Below are positions 1 through 5,974 of a DNA stretch of 11,353 nucleotides, piece after piece; positions within the stretch are counted from its first letter, which is position 1, and every line of letters begins with the position of its first letter. The notes below the pieces were generated by a model, which saw only the letters and a list, made by a program, of their open reading frames with translations, searched no databases and was not told the DNA's origin. This DNA comes from Candidatus Jidaibacter sp. (lineage in GTDB: Bacteria > Pseudomonadota > Alphaproteobacteria > Rickettsiales > Midichloriaceae): positions 1 through 11,353 of the forward strand of contig JAJTHY010000078.1 of assembly GCA_021298045.1 (NCBI GenBank). Direction: 5' to 3'. Both the position numbers and the translations under genes were made by a program.

Positions 1-603
1 AAGCTTGGCAGTTTTGCCCAGTAAATGTTTGATTTGATCGGGGTTCTCAATACCAGGTACTTGTAATAATATATAATTATCCCCTTGGCGTTGGATATCT
101 ATTTCTCTAGTACCGTTTTCGTCAATGCGACGACTGACAATCTCCATGGTTTGACTAACAAGTTGTTTATGCTGCTCTTTCTTTGCATCTTCGTTTTTGG
201 ATAAAACTATATGAGAGCCATTGTTTTGAATATCAAAGCTATAACCATATGTGTTTCTTATAGATTTTATTAGAGCATCTAACTGATCAACTTCAGCCGG
301 TTGTAAAACCATATTGCCATCAGGCGCTAATGTGGCTTCTTTAAGCGCTATTTTTTCGTTGCGAGCAGTTACTCTAATTTGATTAAATTGTTTATCTATC
401 ATGTCACGATCATAGCTATCCAGCTGCATTTCTAATAATAACGAAGCGCCACCTCTTAAATCTAAGCCTAAGTTAACACGTTTAGAAGGTACAAAAGCAG
501 CCCAGTAACTTTCTGGGTTAATAAATGTGGAAGCGGAAAAGAGTAATGCGATCATCATTACTATAAGACAAAGAGATATTTTCCAATATGATACTTTAAG
601 CAT
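1..603 (-). CDS. secD: Protein translocase subunit SecD, N-terminal part (runs off the window)
   Basis: SecD is a membrane subunit of the SecDF complex, which uses the proton gradient to help SecYEG/SecA finish protein export. The frame reads from an ATG at 603 to the window edge without a stop, giving 201 residues. Residues about 7-27 form the first membrane helix (MLKVSYWKISLCLIVMMIAL). It is followed by the family hallmark NLGLDLRGGASLLLEM around residues 44-59 and then the start of the periplasmic P1 domain, including VRRRIDENG. I see this motif directly; the function follows from the family. No strong ribosome binding site precedes the ATG. No yajC lies immediately upstream: the neighbouring gene is a divergent amidase, so secD probably starts its own transcript here. 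The C-terminal two thirds, with the remaining membrane helices, are outside the window. Confidence 0.93.
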   Translation of the reverse strand, partial: MLKVSYWKISLCLIVMMIALLFSASTFINPESYWAAFVPSKRVNLGLDLRGGASLLLEMQLDSYDRDMIDKQFNQIRVTARNEKIALKEATLAPDGNMVLQPAEVDQLDALIKSIRNTYGYSFDIQNNGSHIVLSKNEDAKKEQHKQLVSQTMEIVSRRIDENGTREIDIQRQGDNYILLQVPGIENPDQIKHLLGKTAKL

Positions 604-658
604 TTTTCGACTAATAAATTTAATGAAATTTGATACCAGTAAACTTCTAAATTGTATT

Positions 659-667
659 TGATATAAT
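659..667 (+). promoter_or_regulatory. Extended -10 promoter element for the amidase gene
   Basis: A perfect TATAAT at 662-667 preceded by TG one base upstream (TGATATAAT) matches an extended -10 element. No good -35 hexamer sits at 16-18 bases, which fits extended -10 promoters. Transcription would begin near 673-675, about 38 bases before the ATG at 712. This also argues against the in-frame TTG at 667 as the translation start. This is an inference from the consensus only. Confidence 0.5.
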
Positions 668-711
668 TGCAAGGTTATAGTAGCATTCGAATATTAATTA
701 TGAGGTTTTTT

Positions 712-1476
712 ATGAAACACGATAATCAGCTTAACTTTGATATCCTTAAACTACGATTACCTGCTAATTGTTCTGACTCTAGGGGTGAAGCCGAAATAAA
801 GGCTTTAATTGTGCATTGTGTAGGTGTGCCTGAGCTACAAGGTGTAATTAACGTTTTCAAAGAGTATGGGGTTAGTGCTCACTATTTAGTGCCTCAGCTT
901 ACTGCGGCACAAGTGAAAGAAATTATGGCAGAATTTAAAGAGGTGGAGCTAAGGTTTCCAGATAGAGTTCCAGCAATCCAGTTGGTTGAAGAAAATGATG
1001 AAGCTTTTCATGCTGGTGTGAGCGCTTTTGGGAATTTAAATGAAAACCCTGGCTGTGAAGAAGGTTTAAATGCTTGCACATTGGGTATAGAGTTTCATGC
1101 GCCCGGGTATGCAAATGGAGATGGGAGCGACTGGTATAAATTTGTTGATTACACAGATTTGCAAAGGCAAACTGGTATTGAGCTTATAGCTCATTTAATG
1201 GATAAATATAATATACCTAAAGAATTGTTATTAGCGCATAGCACTATTGCTGTTGGTAGGAAAACTGATCCAGGCCCGTTATTTTTTTGGAAAGAGCTTG
1301 CAGCAGAAAATTTATGTGTTCTGCCTGAGTCTAATGAAATCTGTAATGTTCCAGAAGAAAGAGCTGCAGAAATACTAGATTCTATAGGCTTTAGGGGTGG
1401 TGAGTATTCGCAAAGAGAGTTAGCGTATTATATGCAGTATGCACCTGATTCATATAATGGCTCCCACATGGTGTGA
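712..1476 (+). CDS. N-acetylmuramoyl-L-alanine amidase, AmpD type (Amidase_2)
   Basis: This enzyme is predicted to cleave the bond between N-acetylmuramic acid and L-alanine in peptidoglycan fragments, either in cytoplasmic recycling (AmpD-like) or wall turnover. From the ATG at 712 the protein is 254 residues. Zinc ligands and catalytic residues align with AmpD: His35 in LIVHC, Glu127 in LGIEFHA, His176 in AHS, Lys184 and Asp186 in GRKTDPG. The His to Lys to Asp spacing (8 and 10) is the same as in AmpD. SAHYLV at 55-60 is also family-typical. There is no signal peptide or lipobox, favouring a cytoplasmic enzyme. I chose 712 because a GAGG box at 702-705 sits six bases before it and the -10 box overlaps the upstream TTG. 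An in-frame ATG at 700 is possible. The gene converges on the MFS exporter gene. Confidence 0.9.
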   Translation: MKHDNQLNFDILKLRLPANCSDSRGEAEIKALIVHCVGVPELQGVINVFKEYGVSAHYLVPQLTAAQVKEIMAEFKEVELRFPDRVPAIQLVEENDEAFHAGVSAFGNLNENPGCEEGLNACTLGIEFHAPGYANGDGSDWYKFVDYTDLQRQTGIELIAHLMDKYNIPKELLLAHSTIAVGRKTDPGPLFFWKELAAENLCVLPESNEICNVPEERAAEILDSIGFRGGEYSQRELAYYMQYAPDSYNGSHMV

Positions 1477-1508
1477 CAATTGGTGTAAGTTTTCTCTTTT
1501 AACAGAGC

Positions 1509-2693
1509 TTAAATCTTTTTTGATAGAACCGCGAATTCATAGATAGTAAATGAAAATACTGATGTTCCAAGCATAATAAGCGCTAAAGGCATAGGGCTAG
1601 TATTAGGTAAATGAGAAGCAATGCCCGAAAGAACTGCGGCGCCACCAATTTGTAAAAAGCCATAAAGAGCCCCAGCATAACCTGCAATTTTCCCAAAAGG
1701 GGTAAAAGCAGTAGCAAAGGTGCTTGGCCATATAAAAGTTGAGCCAAAATAAAACAAAATGGTCGGACAGGCGATAATCCAAGCATTCATACCAAATAAG
1801 AGATATCCAATTAACATAAAAATTCCGGATAGACCCATCAATCCCCATCCTAAGGTTAACATCGCCCTCATTCCATGTTTGATAACAAGCCTACCATTCA
1901 GCCAACCAGCGCTCCCCATTGCTAATCCGCCACCTATAAAGCTTATTAACCCAAAATCGATAGGGCTGATTCCAACCTCTTTAATTAACAAAGCAGGGCC
2001 AATTGTAAACCATGTAAAAAAAGCTCCATAGCTTAAAAAAGTGCAAAGGCTTGCTCCCATGAAAACGCGATTAGTAATAAGCTTAAGAAATGTGCTTATA
2101 ATGTAAGATAGCTTTAATCTTTCCTTATGGTGATACTGACTTGTTTCTTTAAAAAATAGTATAAAAGATAAGAAAACAATAATTGAATAAAAACTTACAA
2201 AAACAAAGCTTGCGCGCCAATTAAAAAAGCTTTGCAAACCCGCGCCTAAAAGTGGAGATGCAGGTATAATAAAAGTGATGAATATACCTAAATAAGCACC
2301 GTATTTTGCTAACTCCTCTTTATCAAACTTGTCTCTAAAGATAGACCTCCATAAACAAGCGCAAGCACCTGTGCCACAACCTTGGATAAAACGCCCTATA
2401 TTAAGTGCATCAATAGTACTAGCGCGCAGACATATTAAAGTTCCAAAAAATGCAATTACTATACCAATCGCTAGAGGCACTTTGCGGCCAATACCTTCAG
2501 AAAGAGGTCCATATATTAACTGTGACAAGGCAACGCCAAGCATGTAAATCGCCATTGTATACTCCACAAGATGGATATCAGTGTTAAGACTTGAAGCGAT
2601 GGCTGGGATGGATGGCGCGCAAATATCTGCAGCCAATTGTGTTAGGCAGGCAGTGAGTGCAATGGTAGCAAAGAATAGCTTGTTTGAATCCAT
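1509..2693 (-). CDS. MFS multidrug efflux transporter, Bcr/CflA type
   Basis: Predicted inner-membrane drug/proton antiporter of 394 residues with about twelve hydrophobic helices, the normal length for the Bcr/CflA branch (DHA1) of the major facilitator superfamily. The first helix ends in DICAPSIPAIA, like the D-x-x-x-P-x-x-P signature of Bcr-like proteins. Motif A is visible at residues 62-71 (GPLSEGIGRK) between helices 2 and 3, and helix 4 carries the motif B pattern RFIQGCGTGA (101-110). An AAAGGA box seven bases before the ATG supports this start. The gene diverges from a TetR-family regulator across 96 bases that hold a good promoter and two operator-like repeats, so it is probably repressed by that regulator. 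The substrate cannot be deduced. The 3' end faces the amidase gene with a 32-base gap and no clear terminator. Confidence 0.9.
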   Translation of the reverse strand: MDSNKLFFATIALTACLTQLAADICAPSIPAIASSLNTDIHLVEYTMAIYMLGVALSQLIYGPLSEGIGRKVPLAIGIVIAFFGTLICLRASTIDALNIGRFIQGCGTGACACLWRSIFRDKFDKEELAKYGAYLGIFITFIIPASPLLGAGLQSFFNWRASFVFVSFYSIIVFLSFILFFKETSQYHHKERLKLSYIISTFLKLITNRVFMGASLCTFLSYGAFFTWFTIGPALLIKEVGISPIDFGLISFIGGGLAMGSAGWLNGRLVIKHGMRAMLTLGWGLMGLSGIFMLIGYLLFGMNAWIIACPTILFYFGSTFIWPSTFATAFTPFGKIAGYAGALYGFLQIGGAAVLSGIASHLPNTSPMPLALIMLGTSVFSFTIYEFAVLSKKI

Positions 2694-2717
2694 TTTACAT
2701 TCCTTTTAAAGGGCGTT

Positions 2718-2744
2718 ATTATATACTGATCGGTCAATAAGCAA
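2718..2744 (-). promoter_or_regulatory. Promoter of the MFS exporter gene
   Basis: On the minus strand a perfect TATAAT (2723-2718) lies about 25 bases upstream of the exporter ATG. A weaker TTGCTT at 2744-2739 could serve as a -35 box with a short 15-base spacer. Operator copy 1 (2722-2737) fills the spacer, which would place a bound repressor directly over the RNA polymerase site. This is inference from consensus matching. Confidence 0.5.
2722..2737. promoter_or_regulatory. TetR-type operator copy 1
   Basis: This 16-base site matches copy 2 at 2757-2772 in 13 of 16 positions by eye. The shared core is ACTGAT followed by YGGTCAA. It contains one good GGTCAA half-site and a degenerate other half. 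Copies 1 and 2 are in the same orientation, 35 bases apart, inside the divergent promoter region. Copy 1 overlaps the exporter promoter. Binding by the adjacent TetR protein is inferred. Confidence 0.55.
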
Positions 2745-2756
2745 GTGTAAACATAA

Positions 2757-2772
2757 TTGACTGATTGGTCAA
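2757..2772. promoter_or_regulatory. TetR-type operator copy 2 (inverted repeat TTGAC-N6-GTCAA)
   Basis: The sequence TTGACTGATTGGTCAA is an inverted repeat with perfect five-base arms, resembling the GACC/GGTC operators used by many TetR regulators. It sits 17 bases before the regulator's ATG and downstream of a weak -10-like CATAAT (2752-2757), so occupancy could block the regulator's own transcription. The palindrome is seen directly; the regulatory role is inferred. Confidence 0.6.
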
Positions 2773-2789
2773 TATATTTAAGAGGAGAG

Positions 2790-3362
2790 ATGAAAAAAGA
2801 ATCCACAAAAGAAAAAATTCTTGCTGCTGCTCGAAAACTATTTGTTATGCATGGATTTTCAGGCACTTCTATAGGAAAAATCGCGAAGCTGGTTAATGTC
2901 AATAACAGCCTTATATTTCACTATTTTGAAAATAAAGAAACATTATGGTCTGCCGTTAAACAAAGTATTGTAGATGATCAAAACAAACGCTCTAAAACAC
3001 TCCCTAGCTTAGAACTTCCTTTTATTGATTTTTTACGTACTCTAATTATAAGAAATATTAATTTTTACCATGAAAATCCTGATATCATGCGTATGTTAGG
3101 GTGGCAACGTTTAGAGCAAAAGGAAGGTAAAGTAATTGGTATAAAGCTTTCAGCGGAATCTCAATTATGGATTGATGCCCTAAATCATTATAAAGCAAAT
3201 GGCGAAATCAATCCCGCTCTCAAAACAGAGTTTATACTTATGCTAATACTCGCAATTACTAGCTCAGCCGCATTAGACGAAAATGATTTTATTAAAAGTG
3301 GTGAGGATAGAGAAGCATACATTTCTTTTTGCGCAGACTCTTTGCAAAAGGCTTTGAAATGA
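2790..3362 (+). CDS. TetR/AcrR family transcriptional regulator
   Basis: Predicted DNA-binding repressor of 190 residues. The N-terminus has the TetR pattern: a first helix KEKILAAARKLFVMHGF (7-23), then the helix-turn-helix TSIGKIAKLVNVNNSLIFHYFENKETL (26-52), where the recognition helix ends in the usual Y-F-x-N-K-E-x-L. The remainder is a helical ligand-binding and dimerisation domain that is not conserved enough to name a ligand. I chose the ATG at 2790 because an AGGAGAG box precedes it at normal spacing. An upstream in-frame ATG at 2757 would overlap operator copy 2 and has no ribosome binding site. The gene is divergent from the MFS exporter, the classic arrangement for a local repressor of efflux, and two operator-like repeats lie between them. 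Confidence 0.92.
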   Translation: MKKESTKEKILAAARKLFVMHGFSGTSIGKIAKLVNVNNSLIFHYFENKETLWSAVKQSIVDDQNKRSKTLPSLELPFIDFLRTLIIRNINFYHENPDIMRMLGWQRLEQKEGKVIGIKLSAESQLWIDALNHYKANGEINPALKTEFILMLILAITSSAALDENDFIKSGEDREAYISFCADSLQKALK

Positions 3363-3410
3363 TGAATATATACTGCTGAAAAAGCATAAGTAATACTAAG
3401 GTTAATGGTT

Positions 3411-3683
3411 TTAGCTGGTGCCATCAGTGCAGTTAATAACATCCACCACTTTATTAGATTCGCCCAAGAGTAATAGATACTTCTTGTCTTCGTATCTTAC
3501 CACCACCATTCTGTGTTTAGGATCTAAGTAAAGCTGTTCTTCAAGCTTAATATTATGTTGTGGAGATTTTATGGAATTAAAATAAGATGGTTGGATCTTT
3601 CTAAGTATAAGAAGGATAGCGCAAAACAAGCCTATAACAAAAATCAAAGATCCAAAAACCTTTAAATAGTACATGGTCTCCAT
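3411..3683 (-). CDS. fliO: FliO/MopB-like flagellar export membrane protein
   Basis: This small protein (90 residues) has one membrane helix at about 6-28 and a short soluble domain. Residues 45-80 (IKLEEQLYLDP through KYLLLLGESNKVV) follow the FliO pattern, where a basic or polar lead-in, LDP, a beta strand with V-V-R, and Y-L-L-G form a small beta barrel. FliO assists assembly of the FliP core of the flagellar type III export apparatus. The ATG overlaps the stop codon of sspB by one base (TAATG), so the two are very likely translationally coupled. No other flagellar gene lies in the window. Small single-helix proteins are hard to assign by eye, so a different membrane protein with a similar fold remains possible. 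It converges on the TetR gene with a 48-base gap that shows no clear terminator. Confidence 0.68.
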   Translation of the reverse strand: METMYYLKVFGSLIFVIGLFCAILLILRKIQPSYFNSIKSPQHNIKLEEQLYLDPKHRMVVVRYEDKKYLLLLGESNKVVDVINCTDGTS

Positions 3684-4210
3684 TATTTCTTCCGAAATTT
3701 ATCAAGTGATATTACGTTGTTTTTATCGTCTTTCTTACCTTTTTTGCCTTTTGGTTTTGGGTCATCGGTTTGAGCAGCGGGTGAGGGCTCATTAAGATCA
3801 CCTTCGTCTAGCTCTAAGTCTACCTCTGGATCCATTTCATCTGAATACCCATAGTCTACTTCCCTGAATTGCAAACCAAATTGAACGCTAGGGTCAGCAA
3901 ATGTGGTAATGGCAGAAAATGGTATGTATATTTTTTCTTTAACCCCATTAAAGCTTAAAGTTACGGAGAAGCCTTTACTATCAGCAAATAAATCTTGAAA
4001 CTGATATTGAAGTACGATTGTCATTTCCTTTGGATATTTATTTGTCAAAGTTTTAGACAACTTAACCCCAGGATGTTTTGTAACAAAGGAAATGAAGAAA
4101 TGGTGATTCCCCGGTAGTCCTCGTTCTTGGATGATTTTAAGTACTCGATACACTATAACATGCATCGCTTCATCTACCAATTTTCCATAATCTATTATGT
4201 CGTGCGCCAT
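3683..4210 (-). CDS. sspB: SspB, ClpXP adaptor protein (alphaproteobacterial type)
   Basis: SspB delivers ssrA-tagged and other substrates to the ClpXP protease, clearing products of stalled ribosomes. The 175-residue protein shows the conserved alphaproteobacterial body: NHHFFISFVTKHPGVKLS (35-52), EMTIVLQYQFQDL (62-74) and IPFSAITTFADPSVQFGLQF (96-115). An acidic linker (about 118-150) and a lysine-rich stretch follow. The protein ends in VISLDKFRKK, which matches the position and style of the C-terminal ClpX-docking tail of SspB proteins. A GAGGG box precedes the ATG, and a candidate promoter lies about 75-105 bases upstream. The next gene, fliO-like, begins inside its stop codon. The identification is confident; the docking role of the tail is inferred from the family. 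Confidence 0.9.
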   Translation of the reverse strand: MAHDIIDYGKLVDEAMHVIVYRVLKIIQERGLPGNHHFFISFVTKHPGVKLSKTLTNKYPKEMTIVLQYQFQDLFADSKGFSVTLSFNGVKEKIYIPFSAITTFADPSVQFGLQFREVDYGYSDEMDPEVDLELDEGDLNEPSPAAQTDDPKPKGKKGKKDDKNNVISLDKFRKK

Positions 4211-4286
4211 ATAACCCTCTTATTTACTCTATAACTCAAGTTTTAACGGGTTAATATTACCAGTTAATTCTTGGCCATATTTAGAC

Positions 4287-4316
4287 CTTATAACTAAATT
4301 ATTAAAAAAAGGTAAA
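4287..4316 (-). promoter_or_regulatory. Candidate promoter of the sspB-fliO pair
   Basis: On the minus strand TTTACC (4316-4311) and TATAAG (4292-4287) are separated by 18 bases, a plausible sigma-70 promoter about 75 bases before the sspB ATG. The spacer includes a run of seven Ts. The rest of the 115-base gap between hscA and sspB shows no coding remnant and no strong hairpin. Confidence 0.4.
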
Positions 4317-4325
4317 CAGAATGAA

Positions 4326-5825
4326 TCATTTTTTTGTTAACAATTCAGCTATCTCCTTCTCATTTAACCCATATGAAGGTTTTACCAGTACTTCAGCGGC
4401 AATCCCAGTTGTTAATTCTTTGGCTTTTACTGAAAGTAAACCATCTGCATCTATTTGAAAAGCAACTTCTAACTTTGCCATTCCTGCTGGTAACTTTGGT
4501 ATACCATTTAATTCGAATTTTGCGAGTGACTTGCAGCCGCTTACATTGGGGCTTTCCCCCTGTAAAATATGAATTACAAAGCCAGATTGTCCATCTCTTT
4601 GTGTGGTAAAATTATATGAGGAAAAAGCTGGTATGGGCGTATTACGAGGTATTATTGTTTCTGCAATTTCATCTGCCAGTTCAAGTTTAAGGGAGAGTGG
4701 CGTAACATCTAGCAGTAAATCGGAGTTAGAGTTTTGCAAATTATTTGCCTGTAACGCTGCTCCCATGGCTACAACTTTCTCTGGGTCTAAATAATCCATT
4801 GGTGTTTTTCCACAGAAATTCCCAATTGTCTCCTTTATTTTTTTCATGCGGGTGGCGCCCCCAACTAATATAACCTCGGTAAGTTCGGATAATTTAACCC
4901 CTGCATCCTGTAAAGCGATTTTAAAAATATTTAAAGTTTTATCTATTAGTGGGGTTGTTAGTGTTTCAAATTCATCTCTAGTGACTTCTATATTTTGCAA
5001 ATCCCCAAAATTACCTTGCCAAATTTTTTTAGTACTTAAGGCTTCCTTAATTAATTTACATTGTTGTAAGGCTTCTGAATAATTGGTTATCGCGGCTTTA
5101 TGCTTGGCTACCAAGTGCTCAAGTAACATAACATCAAAATCGTCACCACCTAATTCTGTATCGCCTCCGGTTGCTAGTACTTGCAGAATCCCTTTTTCTG
5201 CGCGTAATATAGAGATATCAAAGGTGCCGCCTCCAAGATCGTAAACCGCATAGGTGCCATTATGCTCTCCTTTAAAACCGTAAGCAATTGCTGCAGCTGT
5301 GGGCTCACTTAACATTCTTGTCACTTCTAGCCCTGCCAAACGTGCGGCATCATATGTGGCTTGCCGGGCGGATTTGTCAAAGTATGCGGGCACTGTTATA
5401 ACGGCGCGAGAAACAGGTTTGCCTATTGTCTCTTGCGCTAGCTTTTTTAGATATAATAAAATTTCTGCTGATATCTCGGTTGGAGTTTTAGGGCCAGCTG
5501 GTGAATTAAACCTGAGAACTTTATCATCACCGCTGTTTACATAGGCTTTAGAGCCTTCTGCTTTTTTGGGGTTTTGCCCCATATACCTTTTTATGGAGCG
5601 AAATGCGTGGTGGTCTAAAGATGCATCTTTACCGACCAATGTTTTAGAATCTTTTCCGTAAGAAACCACCGAAGGGATAAGAGCATCATCTTTGTCTGTG
5701 CAAAATACAACTCTGTCTCCATCCTTAAAAGCAATTAGTGAGTTTGTTGTGCCTAAGTCTATGCCCACTATAACATCAGTAGATGGCTCTGCAGAGTTTT
5801 GTTGTGGTTCAGTGATATTAAACAT
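4326..5825 (-). CDS. hscA: HscA-like Hsp70 chaperone lacking the C-terminal lid
   Basis: HscA is the specialised Hsp70 that, with HscB, releases iron-sulfur clusters from the IscU scaffold. The nucleotide-binding domain is complete: GIDLGTTNS (21-29), AVITVPAYFD (141-150), SEPTAAAIAYG (173-183), YDLGGGTFD (195-203) and VGGATR (321-326). The linker LLLDVTPLSL (370-379) and beta-sandwich substrate-binding domain follow, with HscA-style NTPIPAF, FTTQRDGQSGF and CKSLAKFEL. The protein stops at residue 499 just after VKPSYGLNEKEIAELLTKK, whereas HscA proteins normally run to about 590-620 residues with a helical lid. Shifting frame at the terminal run of seven As gives no lid-like sequence. I chose the ATG at 5825 over a TTG at 5828; the ribosome binding site is poor. 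Partner genes hscB, iscU and fdx are absent from the window. Confidence 0.85.
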   Translation of the reverse strand: MFNITEPQQNSAEPSTDVIVGIDLGTTNSLIAFKDGDRVVFCTDKDDALIPSVVSYGKDSKTLVGKDASLDHHAFRSIKRYMGQNPKKAEGSKAYVNSGDDKVLRFNSPAGPKTPTEISAEILLYLKKLAQETIGKPVSRAVITVPAYFDKSARQATYDAARLAGLEVTRMLSEPTAAAIAYGFKGEHNGTYAVYDLGGGTFDISILRAEKGILQVLATGGDTELGGDDFDVMLLEHLVAKHKAAITNYSEALQQCKLIKEALSTKKIWQGNFGDLQNIEVTRDEFETLTTPLIDKTLNIFKIALQDAGVKLSELTEVILVGGATRMKKIKETIGNFCGKTPMDYLDPEKVVAMGAALQANNLQNSNSDLLLDVTPLSLKLELADEIAETIIPRNTPIPAFSSYNFTTQRDGQSGFVIHILQGESPNVSGCKSLAKFELNGIPKLPAGMAKLEVAFQIDADGLLSVKAKELTTGIAAEVLVKPSYGLNEKEIAELLTKK

Positions 5826-5851
5826 CAACTTATTTCGAAAAGGTGGAATTA

Positions 5852-5934
5852 GCTAATTAGGACCCAAAGCGGTGCTGTTATGGCTGCTTTCTTTCGAACC
5901 TGACCAGATTCCAACTGCTTTGCCCCTAATTAGC
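5852..5934 (-). ncRNA. ffs: Signal recognition particle RNA, small bacterial (4.5S-like) type
   Basis: This RNA binds Ffh to form the signal recognition particle, which targets nascent membrane proteins to the translocase. On the minus strand the apical core reads GGTCAGGTTCGAAAGAAAGC followed by AGCC, matching the universally conserved SRP core (GGTCAGGTCCGGAAGGAAGC, then AGCC in E. coli). The tetraloop is GAAA (5895-5892) closed by UUC/GAA instead of GGAA closed by UCC/GGA, and both loops fit GNRA. The ends form a perfect ten-base-pair stem, GCTAATTAGG with CCTAATTAGC, followed by CAAAGC pairing with GCTTTG. The molecule of about 83 bases is slightly shorter than E. coli 4.5S RNA. The gene lies between the ankyrin gene and hscA, both on the same strand. 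The exact ends are inferred from the stem. Confidence 0.88.
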
Positions 5935-5939
5935 TGTGC

Positions 5940-5970
5940 ATAGTATTAATGAAAACTTATAAAAGTTCAA
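5940..5970 (-). promoter_or_regulatory. Candidate promoter of the SRP RNA gene
   Basis: On the minus strand TACTAT (5945-5940) ends six bases before the predicted first base of the RNA stem, the right distance for a -10 box. A TTGAAC (5970-5965) could act as -35, although the 19-base spacing is longer than ideal. The elements fit between the ankyrin stop codon and ffs. This is inference from consensus matching. Confidence 0.4.
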
Positions 5971-5974
5971 GTTC

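Noticed and set aside
667..711. Upstream TTG and ATG (700) starts extending the amidase
   Set aside because: The TTG overlaps a perfect -10 box, and the best ribosome binding site points to the ATG at 712. The ATG at 700 lacks a good site.
2757..2789. Upstream ATG start for the TetR gene
   Set aside because: It lies within operator copy 2 and lacks a ribosome binding site, whereas the ATG at 2790 has a strong AGGAGAG box and the normal family N-terminus.
4318..4335. AATGAATCATT followed by a T run as a plus-strand terminator
   Set aside because: The stem is very short and AT-rich, and there is no plus-strand gene upstream that needs a terminator there.
4211..4340. Frameshift at the A7 run hiding the HscA lid
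   Set aside because: Either shifted frame ends quickly, and no frame in the 115-base gap resembles the lid sequence, so one indel cannot restore it.
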